Positions 6,593 to 16,641 are shown, counted from the first letter of the stretch. The stretch: 41,256 nucleotides of DNA from JAQTRU01 sp041645555 (GCA_041645555.1 JBAZPX010000010.1:1-41256), one strand, 5' to 3'. Program-made: numbers and translations. The notes: generated by a model from the letters alone, not told the origin.

Positions 6593-6771
6593 CCCCATTT
6601 TTTTCCTTTGCCAAATTATAAATCCCCATGCTTTTTAAATTTATAAACTCTCTTCTCAAGGTGATTTATTCTTTCCTTTCTAACTCAATTAAATAACTTT
6701 TTCTAACTCAAGCCAAAAGGCCTTGAGATTTTTTGTTGTCCGAAATTATTACCTATAGATTATATATTTAT

Positions 6772-9700
6772 ATGTCTAATACTAAGGCGCAAAACATTAA
6801 AGTCGATAAGATCACGGCCAGTCTCCAGGAAATAATGCCCATGCCGGACCTGATTGAAATTCAGAAGGATTCTTATGATTGGTTCCTGGCCGAGGGCCTC
6901 GCTGAACTTTTTGACGAAATTTCTCCGGTCACGGATTTTATCGGCCGGGATTTAGAATTGTATTTTGAAGATTATTATCTGGACGAGCCTAAGTTTAACG
7001 AAACGGAAAGCAAAGCGAAGAACACAACCTTTGAAGCCTCGCTCAGGGTTAAGACCCGCCTCTCCAATAAAAGAACAGGGGAGACCAATACCCAGGAAGT
7101 CTTTTTGGGCGATTTTCCTTTAATGACGAAAAGAGGAACTTTTATCGTTAACGGAATTGAAAGAGTCGTCGTTTCCCAGCTTATCCGGAGCGCCGGCGTT
7201 ATCTTCACTTCTGATTTTATAAAGGGAAAGAAATGCTACGGAGCGAAAATTATTCCTAACCGCGGGGCCTGGCTGGAAATTGAAACCGATATTAACAAAG
7301 TCATCTGGGTTAGGATTGACCGGAAAAGAAAAGTGGCCATCACTTCTTTATTGCGGTCTTTTGGCTTTGACAGCGATGAAAAGATAAAACAATTATTTTC
7401 CGATAAAGAAGGGTTTGTTATTCCGGGCAAGGATGAATCCAATAAAAAAGTTACGAACGAAGAAGTAATGAGCTATGTGGACGCGACCATTTCTAAGGAC
7501 GCGGCTAAAAACGAAGCCGAGGGCTTGCAGGAAGTCTATAAAAGAATCAGGCCGGGAGATTTAGCCGCGACCGACAACGCCCGGCAATTGATCTATTCCA
7601 TGTTTTTCCGGTTTGACCGGTATGATTTCGGTAGGGTCGGCCGCTACAAATTAAACAGGAAGTTCAGCCTTGACGTCCCGAACAAAAAAGAAAACCGGAT
7701 TTTAAGAAAAGAGGATTTAGTGGCGGTCATAAAAGAAGTGATCAGGTTAAATATAACGGGAGAGCAGGAAGACGATATTGACCATCTGGGCAACCGGCGC
7801 GTCCGGGCCATCGGCGAATTAATCCAGAACCGGTTCCGCGTGGGCTTGGCCAGAATGGAAAGAATTATCAAGGACAGGATGAGCACGGCTGATATTACGA
7901 GCTTAACCCCGAATAAATTGATTAACGCCCGGCCGGTCATAAGCGTAGTCAAGGAATTTTTTATGTCTTCCCAGCTGTCCCAGTTCATGGACCAGACCAA
8001 TCCTTTGGCCGAGCTTGAGCATAAGCGCCGGTTATCCGCCATGGGTCCGGGAGGACTGACAAGAGAACGGGCCGGTTTTGACGTGCGCGACGTGCACACA
8101 ACCCATTACGGCCGCATCTGCCCGATTGCGACTCCCGAAGGCCCGAACATCGGTTTAGTCGGGCACTTAGCCAGTTACGCCAAACTCAACAAGTATGGAT
8201 TTTTGGAAGCGCCTTACCGCCGGGTCCTTCATGACGTGAAAAATGACCCGAAAATTACCGCTGGCCAGATTGCCCGGGGCGATATTGCTGAGGTGAAGGA
8301 ATTAACTTCAGAAGATTTGGGCGGGGAAAAAGAAATTTTTTATGCCAAAGTCGGAGAAAATAAAAAGGGCGCGGTGATTGTCAGAGACGGGGAAGAAATA
8401 AGTAAAATCCAGGCGGAAGAGATAGCTAAGAAAGTTGACCGCCGGGTTCTTATTCCGGTTAAGCCAAAAGTGACGGACGAAATCGTTTATTTAGATTCTT
8501 TTCAGGAAGAAAAATATATTACCACCGCCGCCACCACCCCGGTTGACTCCGAGGGGCATTTTCTGGTTGAGAAATGCGAAGTGAGAAGATTCGGGCAGCC
8601 GGCGACCGATGAAGTCGAAAAGATTGATTTCTTCGGCGTGGCCGCCAACCAGATTATTTCCATCGCCACTTCCTTGATTCCTTTTATGGAACATAACGAC
8701 GGGCAAAGGGCTTTGATGGGAACGAATATGCAGCGCCAGGCCGTGCCTTTAATAGAAAATGAAGCGCCGATTGTCGGCACGGGGATTGAGGGCCGGGCGG
8801 CCCGCGACTCCGGGCATGTGATTATCGCGGAGGAAGACGGGGAAATAGTAAGAGCCGACTCGGCCACGATTGAAATAAAAAACAAGAAAGATAAAATAAC
8901 AAGATACGAATTAACGAAATTTTTGCGGTCTAATTCTTCTACCTGCATAAACCAGAGGCCGATTGTTGATGTGGGCGACAAGGTAAAGAAGGACCAGATT
9001 ATATCGGACGGGCCGGCGATTGCCGAAGGCGAATTGTCTTTGGGAAAAAATGTTTTGATAGCTTTTATGACCTGGGAAGGATTTAATTACGAGGACGCGA
9101 TTATTATTTCCGACCGCCTGGTTAAGAATGACGTTTATTCTTCAATTCATATAGAGAATTACACGATTGACGTCCGGGATACGAAACTCGGGCCGGAAGT
9201 GATAACTAATGATATTCCCAATATCTCTGAGGAGAAATTAAAAAATCTTAGCGAGGAAGGCATTATCCGCATCGGCGCCGAAGTTTCTTCCGGCGATATT
9301 TTAGCCGGTAAAATTACGCCCAAAGGCGAAACGGAATTGTCCGCCGAAGAAAAACTGCTCAGGGCGATTTTCGGCGAGAAAGCCAAAGACGTGCGCGACT
9401 CTTCCCTTTACCTTGAGCATGGCGAACACGGCAAGGTGGTTGACATAAAGATTTTTTCCCGCGAAGAAGGCGACAAGCTTTCGGCCGGGGTTTTAAAATC
9501 AATTCAGGTCTCGGTGGCTAATTTAAGAAAAATCCAGGTGGGCGACAAGATGGCCGGCCGCCACGGCAATAAAGGCGTAATTTCCAAGATTGTTCCGATT
9601 GAAGATATGCCTTACATGGAAGACGGAACGCCGATTGATATAATTTTGTCTCCTTTGGGAATTATTTCCCGTATGAACCTGGGTCAGCTCTTAGAAACCC

Positions 9701-10305
9701 ATATGGGTTTTGCCGCCAAAAAACTCGGCTATCGGACAATAACTCCGCCTTTAAACGGCATCGGCGAAGCTAAAATAAAAGAAGAGCTTATCCGCGCCGG
9801 CCTGCCCGAGGATGGCAAAGTGGGTTTGTATGACGGAAAAACCGGCGCGCCGTATGATCATAAAATCGCGGTTGGCATAATGTATATATTGAAACTTAAC
9901 CATATGGTTGAGGATAAAATCCACCAGCGGTCGATCGGCCCTTATTCTTTAATCACCCAGCAGCCTTTAGGCGGTAAAGCCCAGTTCGGCGGCCAGCGCT
10001 TCGGAGAAATGGAAGTCTGGGCGTTAGAGGGCTATGGCGCCGCCCATATTTTGCAGGAAATTTTAACCATTAAATCGGACGACGTGCCGGGCCGGAGCAA
10101 AGCTTATGAGGCTATTATTAAGGGTGAAGTTATAAATAAACTGAATGTCCCGGAATCTTTTAACGTTTTAGTCAGGGAATTAAAAGGCTTGTGCCTGGAT
10201 GTGGAGTTATTGGGCGGAGACAAGAGAAATGAAAATGATATTAATGGCGGCGGCGACAACAGGGAAAGGCACGAAAGAAGCGACAAGAACATATACAAGA
10301 AATAA
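6772..10305 (+). CDS. rpoB: DNA-directed RNA polymerase subunit beta
   Basis: A 1177-residue beta subunit. The frame is open from a TTG at 6733, but the ATG at 6772 (MSNTKAQNIKVDKITASLQ) fits the family better. No Shine-Dalgarno is visible. Diagnostic blocks are present in order: the rifampicin region (QLSQFMDQTNPLAELEHKRR then LSAMGPGGLTRERAGFDVRD), PIATPEGPNIGLVG, RQAVPLI, GDKMAGRHGNKGVISKIVP, and the C-terminal ILTIKSDDVPGRSKAYEAI. The usual sensitive residues (D of FMDQ, H of EHKRR, S of RLSAMG) are unchanged, so no classical rifampicin-resistance change is seen. A ~28-residue Gly/Asn/Arg-rich tail follows the normal end. It forms an operon with rpoC, 138 nt downstream; rplJ/rplL do not precede it. 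Confidence 0.99.
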   Translation: MSNTKAQNIKVDKITASLQEIMPMPDLIEIQKDSYDWFLAEGLAELFDEISPVTDFIGRDLELYFEDYYLDEPKFNETESKAKNTTFEASLRVKTRLSNKRTGETNTQEVFLGDFPLMTKRGTFIVNGIERVVVSQLIRSAGVIFTSDFIKGKKCYGAKIIPNRGAWLEIETDINKVIWVRIDRKRKVAITSLLRSFGFDSDEKIKQLFSDKEGFVIPGKDESNKKVTNEEVMSYVDATISKDAAKNEAEGLQEVYKRIRPGDLAATDNARQLIYSMFFRFDRYDFGRVGRYKLNRKFSLDVPNKKENRILRKEDLVAVIKEVIRLNITGEQEDDIDHLGNRRVRAIGELIQNRFRVGLARMERIIKDRMSTADITSLTPNKLINARPVISVVKEFFMSSQLSQFMDQTNPLAELEHKRRLSAMGPGGLTRERAGFDVRDVHTTHYGRICPIATPEGPNIGLVGHLASYAKLNKYGFLEAPYRRVLHDVKNDPKITAGQIARGDIAEVKELTSEDLGGEKEIFYAKVGENKKGAVIVRDGEEISKIQAEEIAKKVDRRVLIPVKPKVTDEIVYLDSFQEEKYITTAATTPVDSEGHFLVEKCEVRRFGQPATDEVEKIDFFGVAANQIISIATSLIPFMEHNDGQRALMGTNMQRQAVPLIENEAPIVGTGIEGRAARDSGHVIIAEEDGEIVRADSATIEIKNKKDKITRYELTKFLRSNSSTCINQRPIVDVGDKVKKDQIISDGPAIAEGELSLGKNVLIAFMTWEGFNYEDAIIISDRLVKNDVYSSIHIENYTIDVRDTKLGPEVITNDIPNISEEKLKNLSEEGIIRIGAEVSSGDILAGKITPKGETELSAEEKLLRAIFGEKAKDVRDSSLYLEHGEHGKVVDIKIFSREEGDKLSAGVLKSIQVSVANLRKIQVGDKMAGRHGNKGVISKIVPIEDMPYMEDGTPIDIILSPLGIISRMNLGQLLETHMGFAAKKLGYRTITPPLNGIGEAKIKEELIRAGLPEDGKVGLYDGKTGAPYDHKIAVGIMYILKLNHMVEDKIHQRSIGPYSLITQQPLGGKAQFGGQRFGEMEVWALEGYGAAHILQEILTIKSDDVPGRSKAYEAIIKGEVINKLNVPESFNVLVRELKGLCLDVELLGGDKRNENDINGGGDNRERHERSDKNIYKK

Positions 10306-10309
10306 AAAT

Positions 10310-10400
10310 CCAAATGACAAAATCCAAATGACAAATAAAATCCAAAATCCCAATGTCAAAAATATTTTTGACATTTGAAATTGATTTGACATTTGAGCTT
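10310..10400. repeat. Repeat-filled rpoB-rpoC spacer
   Basis: Direct repeats AATCCAAATGACAAA (10308-10336) lead into a perfect 24-bp palindrome at 10352-10375 (AATGTCAAAAAT and its complement), then TTTGACATTTGA copies. This is a common type of intergenic repeat in this kind of genome. It would form a hairpin within the rpoBC mRNA and has no T-run after it. Confidence 0.75.
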
Positions 10401-10443
10401 TGAACTTTTGGTTATTAGGTAAATTAGAAATTTATTAAATACT

Positions 10444-13400
10444 ATGCTAAATCCCATAAGGACAACTGATTTTGACGCCATCAAACTGAAACTGGCTTCG
10501 CCGGAAATTATTTTGGCGTGGTCTTTTGGCGAAGTTATCCGGCCGGAAACGATAAATTACCGCACGCAAAAGCCGGAAAAAGAAGGGCTATTCTGCGAAA
10601 AGATTTTCGGTCCGGCCAAAGACTGGGAATGTTCCTGCGGCAAATACAAAAAAATCCGCTATAAAGGCATTATCTGCGATAAATGCGGAGTGGAAGTGAC
10701 GCGCTCGATTGTCCGGCGGGAAAGGATGGGCCATATTAATTTGCTCTCCCCCTGCTCCCATATCTGGTTCCTGCGGGGCATTTCTTCAAAGATCGGCTTG
10801 ATTTTGAATTTAAGCATCCAGGCTTTGGAAAGGGTGATTTATTTTGCGAGTTTTATCGTGACGGACGTGGACGATAGCTTAAAGACGGCTACCTTAGAGC
10901 AGATAAAGATGGAATACAAGCAGAAAAAGAAATCAATTGAGAGTGATTTTAATAAGCAGGTTTCCGAGATAAAGAACCGGAAGGGGAAATTACTCCAGGC
11001 CGGGCGGAAAGAAGGAGAGGTTGATGAGGAAATTTCTTCCGAGGTGGAAGCCCTGGTGTCTGTTAAAGGGGAGAAGATGGCTAAACTGGATAATGCTTTT
11101 GGCCAGGCCGGAAAAGAATTAAAGGAATTAAAACCGCTTTTGATTATTTCCGAGGATACTTACCAAAATTTAAGCTTAAAGTACGGCCATATTTTTGAAG
11201 CCGGCATTGGCGCGGAAGCGGTGAGAAAGCTTTTGTCCAGAATTGATTTGGCTAAAAGCATAAAAGAGCTGGACGAAAATTTAAAAACTTCTATTGATTC
11301 GAAAAAGGATAAAATAATAAAGCGTTTGAAATTATTAAAGAGCCTGGCGGCCAACAACATCCGGCCGGAATGGATGATTTTAACAACCGTGCCGGTTATT
11401 CCGCCCGACCTAAGGCCGATGGTGGCTTTGGACGGAGGCCGTTTTGCCGCTTCCGATTTAAATGATTTATACCGCCGCGTGATTAACCGCAATAACCGGC
11501 TTAAGCAGTTAGTCGGTTTGAACGCGCCGGAAGTAATCTGCCGCAACGAGAAAAGAATGCTTCAGGAAGCGGTTGACGCTTTAATTGATAATTCCGCCCG
11601 GCACTCAAAAACTGTGGTGGCTTCTACGGGGCAAAAACGGCAGCTTAAATCTTTAGCCGATTCTTTAAAAGGAAAGCAGGGCCGTTTCCGCCAGAACTTA
11701 TTGGGCAAAAGAATTGATTATTCCGGCCGGAGCGTTATTGTCGTTAATCCTAAATTAAATCTTGACCAGTGCGGTTTGCCGAAAATCATGGCTTTGGAAT
11801 TATTTAAGCCTTTCATTATCAGCAAGCTTATAAAGAGAGAAGTTGTCCATAATGTCAGAAGCGCTTCCAGATATATAGAAGCCGGTTATGACGAAGTTTG
11901 GGATATCTTGGAAGAAGTTGTTAAAAAATCTTATGTGCTCTTGAACCGGGCGCCGACTTTGCACCGCTTGGGCATCCAGGCCTTTAAGCCGATTTTGATA
12001 GAAGGCAAAGCGATTCAGATTCATCCTTTGGTCTGCAGCGCTTTTAACGCCGACTTTGACGGAGACCAGATGGCGGTCCACCTGCCTTTAACCGTGGAAG
12101 CTTTGGCCGAGGCCAGAGATATTATGCTTTCGTCCCATAATTTATTAAAGCCCGCTACCGGGGACCCGGTCGTGACCCCTAACCAGGATATTGTCTGGGG
12201 CGCTTATTATATGACCGGAGAAAAAAATCCGGAAAAGCCGGAAGAAAAGCTAAAGAATTTTACCGATGAGATGGAGGCGCAGATGGCTTATGAAACCGGG
12301 CATATTCTTCTTAACGAGTCGATTAGAGTAAGGCTTAGTAAAGACGAGAAGCTTACCAGAACGACCATCGGCCGGGTAATTTTTAACAGCCTCTTGCCGG
12401 AGAAATTGCGTTTTATGAATAAAATTATCGGGAAAGGGGAACTGAAGAATCTTATCAAAGACTGCCTGCGCTTATACGGAGAGGAAACGACCGTCAAAGT
12501 TATTGATGAATTAAAAAATAAGAGTTTGGAGTTTATTACCAAGAGCGGCCTTTCCTGGGGCATGGGTGATTTGCCCGACCTACCTAAGAAGGATGAATTA
12601 ATTGAAAAAGCCAATAAGCAGGTGGAAATTATCCAGGAGCAATTTGAGGAAGGGCTCCTTACCGAAAGCGAGCGCTATAGCAAAATTATTGAATTATGGA
12701 CCGGCGTTAAAGAGCAAATTGCCGTCATTTGCAAAGAAGGTTTGCCTAAGGACGGGCCGGTCTATTCTATGATTGAATCCGGCGCCCGCGGTTCCTGGGC
12801 CCAGCCGGTCCAAATTTTGGGCATGAAAGGCTTGGTGACTTCCCCTTCCGGCGATATTATTGAATTGCCGGTTAAAGGAAATTTTAAACAGGGTTTCGGC
12901 GTCTTGGAATATTTTATTTCCACTCATGGCGTCCGCAAAGGTTTATCGGATACCGCTTTAAGAACGGCCAACGCCGGTTATCTGACCCGCCGCCTCGTTG
13001 ACGTGGCTCAGGATGTTATTATTGCCGAAGAAGATTGCGGGGACACGGAAGGCACGATTATTACCAAAAAAGAGAGCGAAGAAGGAATGGGCGAAGATTT
13101 TTTCAAAAGAATTATCGGCCGTTTCCTGGCTAAAGATATTAAAACTAAAACCGGAAAAGTTTTGGTTAAAGCCGGCGAGCTCTTGTCCGAAGACGTAGTG
13201 GAGAAATTAAAAAAGGAGAAGATAGAGGAGCTTTATGCAAGGTCGGTTTTATCCTGCCGGATGGCTAAAGGCGTCTGCGCTAAATGCTATGGCTATGATT
13301 TGGGCTATAACAAGCCGGTGGTCTTAGGCACGGCGGTCGGCATTATTGCCGCCCAGTCAATCGGCGAGCCTGGCACCCAGCTGACTATGAGAACCTTCCA

Positions 13401-14406
13401 TACCGGAGGCGTGGCCGGGCACGAAGATATTACCCAAGGTCTGCCCAGAGTCGAAGAAATTTTTGAAGCCCGTCCGCCAAAAAGAAAAGCGATTATGGCT
13501 GACGTTTCCGGAAAAGTAAAAATAGAAGCGGCCCAGAAAGCGATTAGAGACGAAAATGGGAAAGAGGTACTGGTTGCCAATCCCCAGGTTAAAATTTTAA
13601 ATATTCATTATAAGGGCGCGGAAGCGGAAAAATATTATTACTCCGAAGCGGGCAGCGAGGCCGGCCAAGAAGACGGCAAGGCTAAAGACAAGAAGACTAA
13701 GCCGAAGATTTTAGTTAAAGACGGGGATGAGGTTAAGAAAGGGGACGATTTATTCTCAGCCGGCGGGAAGAAAGTTAAAGCTAAGGCTGCTGGAAAAATA
13801 AAAATTGAATCTAAATACATAAAGGTCTTTACCGAAGTTGATAAGGTGCGGGAGTTTATAATCCCTAAAGGGACGATGATCTGGATAAAGGACGGCGATG
13901 AAGTTAAAAAAGGCGACCAATTGACCGAGGGCAGCCTGGATCTGCACCAGCTCTATAAGCTGCGCGGCCGTTTAGACACGCAGAAATATATTATTAAAGA
14001 AATCCAATACGTTTATTCTTCTCAAGGGCAGCCCTTGAACGATAAGCACGTGGAAATAATCGCCCGGCAGATGTTCTCCCGCCACCTCATAAAAGAGTCA
14101 GGCGACGCCAGCCTTCTTTCCGGAGAAATAGTGGAAGAAAAAGTGCTGCGCCGGGCCAATGAAAAAGTGAAAAATCCGGCCAAAACCGACCGGTTGCTCT
14201 TGGGCATTACTAAAGCTTCTCTTACTACCGATAGCTTCCTGTCCGCCGCTTCCTTTCAGGAAACCCCGCGCGTCTTAATCGAAGCCGCGGTTAACGGCAA
14301 GATTGATTATTTGGAAGGCCTTAAGGAAAATGTTATTATCGGCTGCTTAATTCCGGCCGGAACCGGTTTTAAGGGGAGAAAGAAAAGAGTTGAATACCCA
14401 AAATAG
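10444..14406 (+). CDS. rpoC: DNA-directed RNA polymerase subunit beta'
   Basis: A 1320-residue beta' subunit. The N-terminal zinc site is C63-x-C65 ... C78-x-x-C81 (ECSCGKYKK, IICDKCGVEV). The catalytic magnesium triad sits in NADFDGDQMAV (D537, D539, D541). The trigger-loop and bridge region (SARGSWAQPVQILGMKGLV, GVRKGLSDTALRTANAGYLT) and the second zinc site (CGD...CRMAKGVCAKCYG) are present. The AAQSIGEPGTQLTMRTFHTGG block is intact. A Lys-rich insertion (KAKDKKTKPK, about residues 1078-1090) lies in the downstream hybrid-motif region. It is the last gene of the rpoBC operon and is closed by a strong terminator. Confidence 0.99.
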   Translation: MLNPIRTTDFDAIKLKLASPEIILAWSFGEVIRPETINYRTQKPEKEGLFCEKIFGPAKDWECSCGKYKKIRYKGIICDKCGVEVTRSIVRRERMGHINLLSPCSHIWFLRGISSKIGLILNLSIQALERVIYFASFIVTDVDDSLKTATLEQIKMEYKQKKKSIESDFNKQVSEIKNRKGKLLQAGRKEGEVDEEISSEVEALVSVKGEKMAKLDNAFGQAGKELKELKPLLIISEDTYQNLSLKYGHIFEAGIGAEAVRKLLSRIDLAKSIKELDENLKTSIDSKKDKIIKRLKLLKSLAANNIRPEWMILTTVPVIPPDLRPMVALDGGRFAASDLNDLYRRVINRNNRLKQLVGLNAPEVICRNEKRMLQEAVDALIDNSARHSKTVVASTGQKRQLKSLADSLKGKQGRFRQNLLGKRIDYSGRSVIVVNPKLNLDQCGLPKIMALELFKPFIISKLIKREVVHNVRSASRYIEAGYDEVWDILEEVVKKSYVLLNRAPTLHRLGIQAFKPILIEGKAIQIHPLVCSAFNADFDGDQMAVHLPLTVEALAEARDIMLSSHNLLKPATGDPVVTPNQDIVWGAYYMTGEKNPEKPEEKLKNFTDEMEAQMAYETGHILLNESIRVRLSKDEKLTRTTIGRVIFNSLLPEKLRFMNKIIGKGELKNLIKDCLRLYGEETTVKVIDELKNKSLEFITKSGLSWGMGDLPDLPKKDELIEKANKQVEIIQEQFEEGLLTESERYSKIIELWTGVKEQIAVICKEGLPKDGPVYSMIESGARGSWAQPVQILGMKGLVTSPSGDIIELPVKGNFKQGFGVLEYFISTHGVRKGLSDTALRTANAGYLTRRLVDVAQDVIIAEEDCGDTEGTIITKKESEEGMGEDFFKRIIGRFLAKDIKTKTGKVLVKAGELLSEDVVEKLKKEKIEELYARSVLSCRMAKGVCAKCYGYDLGYNKPVVLGTAVGIIAAQSIGEPGTQLTMRTFHTGGVAGHEDITQGLPRVEEIFEARPPKRKAIMADVSGKVKIEAAQKAIRDENGKEVLVANPQVKILNIHYKGAEAEKYYYSEAGSEAGQEDGKAKDKKTKPKILVKDGDEVKKGDDLFSAGGKKVKAKAAGKIKIESKYIKVFTEVDKVREFIIPKGTMIWIKDGDEVKKGDQLTEGSLDLHQLYKLRGRLDTQKYIIKEIQYVYSSQGQPLNDKHVEIIARQMFSRHLIKESGDASLLSGEIVEEKVLRRANEKVKNPAKTDRLLLGITKASLTTDSFLSAASFQETPRVLIEAAVNGKIDYLEGLKENVIIGCLIPAGTGFKGRKKRVEYPK

Positions 14407-14423
14407 AAAAAACGAAATAACAT

Positions 14424-14463
14424 AAAAAAACGCCTCGGGTAATCCGGGGCGTTTTTGTTTTTT
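14424..14463 (+). terminator. Intrinsic terminator after rpoC, probably bidirectional
   Basis: AAAACGCC-T-CGG pairs with CCG-G-GGCGTTTT across a GTAAT loop, followed by TGTTTTTT. A-runs on the left arm also make it usable for the convergent gene ending at 14471. Confidence 0.88.
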
Positions 14464-14470
14464 AATCTTT

Positions 14471-14944
14471 TTAGAAAAAGATTCTAATAAAATCACCGAC
14501 AAAATGAGTTATAAAAATTACCAAAATCGCAATGGAAAGATGCTCAAAAATTACCTTATGGGGTTTTACTTTTTGTTCTCTGGCCATAAAGAAACTGAAA
14601 GCCGTTATGAGAATTAGGCCCCAGATTATACTTGTGATTATAGCCGTGGGCAGAGCCAGAAGAGAAACTGGAATAATAAAAGTTAAAGCGAAAAAGAATT
14701 TAGCCAGAAAAGTGCAGATTGTGGTTGTCCAGATTTCTTTGGCGGTGTGGCTATTTTCCGCCTCTTCGGAAATATGGATGCCTAAAGCGTCGGACATAGC
14801 GTCGGCAATGGCAATAGTCAAGATCCCGCCGATAACGACTAAGGAAGAGCCGGTAGCGGAATCTAAGCCGACAATCAAACCCAAAGTGGTAATAACCCCG
14901 GAGGTTAAACCGAAACTAAAACCCTTTTTTATGGATTGGTTCAT
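14471..14944 (-). CDS. VIT1/CCC1-family membrane protein (putative Fe2+/Mn2+ transporter)
   Basis: A 157-residue membrane protein with about four to five hydrophobic helices. The N-terminal part (KKGFSFGLTSGVITTLGLIV) and the helix IADAMSDALGIHISEEAE resemble the VIT/CCC1 vacuolar iron transporter family, where the first helices and a Glu-rich region bind the metal. It is shorter than typical family members (around 230 residues), mainly because the long cytoplasmic metal-binding helix region is short. It is the last gene of a minus-strand run, 16 nt after the TRIC-like gene. Substrate is inferred from family only. Confidence 0.75.
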   Translation of the reverse strand: MNQSIKKGFSFGLTSGVITTLGLIVGLDSATGSSLVVIGGILTIAIADAMSDALGIHISEEAENSHTAKEIWTTTICTFLAKFFFALTFIIPVSLLALPTAIITSIIWGLILITAFSFFMAREQKVKPHKVIFEHLSIAILVIFITHFVGDFIRIFF

Positions 14945-14960
14945 AAATTATTTTAATAAT

Positions 14961-15587
14961 TTATTTATTTTTTAAAATCATTTTTTTGTATAGGCCGTAG
15001 CTGGAAATAACCTCCCTTAAAATAAGGGTGGCGGCCATAGAAATTAAGACGGCCAAGAGATTATTAAAAAACATCAAAAAATAAAAAAGCGTTGCTCCCC
15101 AGAAAGCGCTCATCACGTAATTAGATCCGCTTTTAAAAGCAAACGGCGTGTCGCCCATAATCGCGTCCCTTAAGATGCCGCCGCCGACGCCGGTAAGCAT
15201 GCCTAAAAATATACAACTTAGGGCGGAGATAAGATCGGGAGAATTTAAACCGGTGAAAAGGTGATTATAACAAACAGAAACTCCGATAATGACAAAAGTC
15301 GCGAGCCCGATTGAATCAATAAAACGAAAAATAGAATATCTTTTTTTAAAGAAAGCGGGCAAAAGGTAGGCCGCCAGGCCGGCGACAAGGCAGAGAGCAA
15401 GATAATTGGGGTCGCGCAAATAAAAAAGCGGAGTGCGGCCGATAATTAAATCCCGGACGGTTCCTCCGCCCACGGCCGTAATCGCGCCCAAAAAGATTAC
15501 CCCGAAAATATTTAATTTTCCCGCTCTGGCTTTGTAAGCGCCGCCGATGGCGAAAGCCAGAGTGCCGAGTAAGTCCAGGAAATACAT
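14961..15587 (-). CDS. Trimeric intracellular cation channel (TRIC/UPF0126, YicG-like) family protein
   Basis: A 208-residue membrane protein with seven predicted helices and the internal duplication typical of the UPF0126 family. Each half has a Gly-rich GGG-T/I-xRD motif: AVGGGTVRDLIIGRTPLFYL in the first, GVGGGILRDAIMGDTPFAF in the second. Bacterial TRIC homologues conduct monovalent cations; the physiological role here is unknown. It sits between the VIT-like gene and the PEP-utilizer gene with short gaps. Confidence 0.9.
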   Translation of the reverse strand: MYFLDLLGTLAFAIGGAYKARAGKLNIFGVIFLGAITAVGGGTVRDLIIGRTPLFYLRDPNYLALCLVAGLAAYLLPAFFKKRYSIFRFIDSIGLATFVIIGVSVCYNHLFTGLNSPDLISALSCIFLGMLTGVGGGILRDAIMGDTPFAFKSGSNYVMSAFWGATLFYFLMFFNNLLAVLISMAATLILREVISSYGLYKKMILKNK

Positions 15588-15597
15588 AAATTAGGTG

Positions 15598-16641
15598 TTA
15601 GTTGTTAGGGATTAGGTATTTAAGTTTTTTAACAATACCCTTACCGGCATCCACCTCTACAATATCCCCGTCTTTAAAAATCTGGGTAGCTATTTTGGTA
15701 CCGACAATGCAAGGCTTTTTCATTTCACGAGCAATTATTGATGCATGGCAGGTCATACCGCCTTCGTCCGTCACAATAGCAGCCGCCTTTTTTATCGCTG
15801 GTAAAAAATTAGGCATAGTCATGGAAGATACCAATATCTCTCCTTTTTTAAATTTTGGTAATTTCTTATCAAATAAGCATATTTTTACCCTGCCTTTTAT
15901 TTTCTTGCCCGGATAGGCTACCTGCCCCTTTACCGCTTCCTCTGCACCTTCTAACTTCGGGAGTTGGATACCTTTTTGCTTCACAAATTCTTCCAAGGAT
16001 TGATAGTAAATTTTATTTTTGAAATATATAAAAGGATTTTCTCTCTCTAATAAATTTTTAGGAATTTTAGAATCTAAAATTTCTTTAATAGTTAAATGAT
16101 AATATTCATTTTTAAACTTCCTGCCAAATAATTTTTTGATACCATTTCGAAAAGCTTCATTAAAACAAAAAATTATATTATTATTTGATAAGCGCATTTT
16201 TTCTGCCCTTTGGAATATTACTTTGGATATTTTAGAACTAGGAAAATACGAAGCCCAATACGCAACCGTATAATGCGCCCACCACTCACAGCTGATATCA
16301 ACAAACTTTTTAAATTCCTGCTTACCGCTGATAACTGCCTTTCCATAAAGATATGGATCTAAAAATTCTGAATGTTTCCAAAACTTATTTTCCACATGAT
16401 TAAAATATGCTCTATTCTTTTCTATCCTTTTGAGAATATAGGCAATAATATCATCAACTACTGCCATGTTAATATAATCCCTTACATATCCCTTACTATA
16501 AACAAAAAACTGATATCCACTTTTTGGTATCCTAAAACCGCTTTTTTGCTCAAACATGTCGCCCTCGCCATGATTCCAAATCTCCAAAGAGGGAACAATG
16601 CACTTGCGACTAAAAGTTAACTCATATTTGGAATGTTTCAT
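15598..16641 (-). CDS. PEP-utilizing enzyme mobile-domain protein (lone phosphohistidine swivel domain)
   Basis: A 347-residue protein. The C-terminal ~90 residues are a PEP-utilizer mobile domain with the phosphorylatable histidine H299 in GGMTCHASIIAREMKKPCIV and the closing GDIVEVDAGKGIV. There is no ATP-grasp domain or PEP-binding barrel, so it is not a complete PEP synthase or PPDK. The N-terminal ~230 residues are helical and resemble no domain I can name; similar stand-alone proteins are frequent in this group (from memory). The stop codon and last residues (YLIPNN) lie in a CTAATCCCTAACAACTAA repeat-type sequence. The substrate is unknown. Confidence 0.8.
   Translation of the reverse strand: MKHSKYELTFSRKCIVPSLEIWNHGEGDMFEQKSGFRIPKSGYQFFVYSKGYVRDYINMAVVDDIIAYILKRIEKNRAYFNHVENKFWKHSEFLDPYLYGKAVISGKQEFKKFVDISCEWWAHYTVAYWASYFPSSKISKVIFQRAEKMRLSNNNIIFCFNEAFRNGIKKLFGRKFKNEYYHLTIKEILDSKIPKNLLERENPFIYFKNKIYYQSLEEFVKQKGIQLPKLEGAEEAVKGQVAYPGKKIKGRVKICLFDKKLPKFKKGEILVSSMTMPNFLPAIKKAAAIVTDEGGMTCHASIIAREMKKPCIVGTKIATQIFKDGDIVEVDAGKGIVKKLKYLIPNN

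Noticed and set aside
7951..8100. Natural rifampicin resistance in RpoB
   Set aside because: The key residues of the rifampicin region match the sensitive consensus.
8502..8981. 159-codon minus-strand frame within rpoB
   Set aside because: Antisense shadow of a highly conserved gene, without independent signals.
14532..14975. 147-codon plus-strand frame opposite the VIT-like gene
   Set aside because: It is the reverse-frame shadow of a clear membrane protein gene and has no ribosome-binding site.
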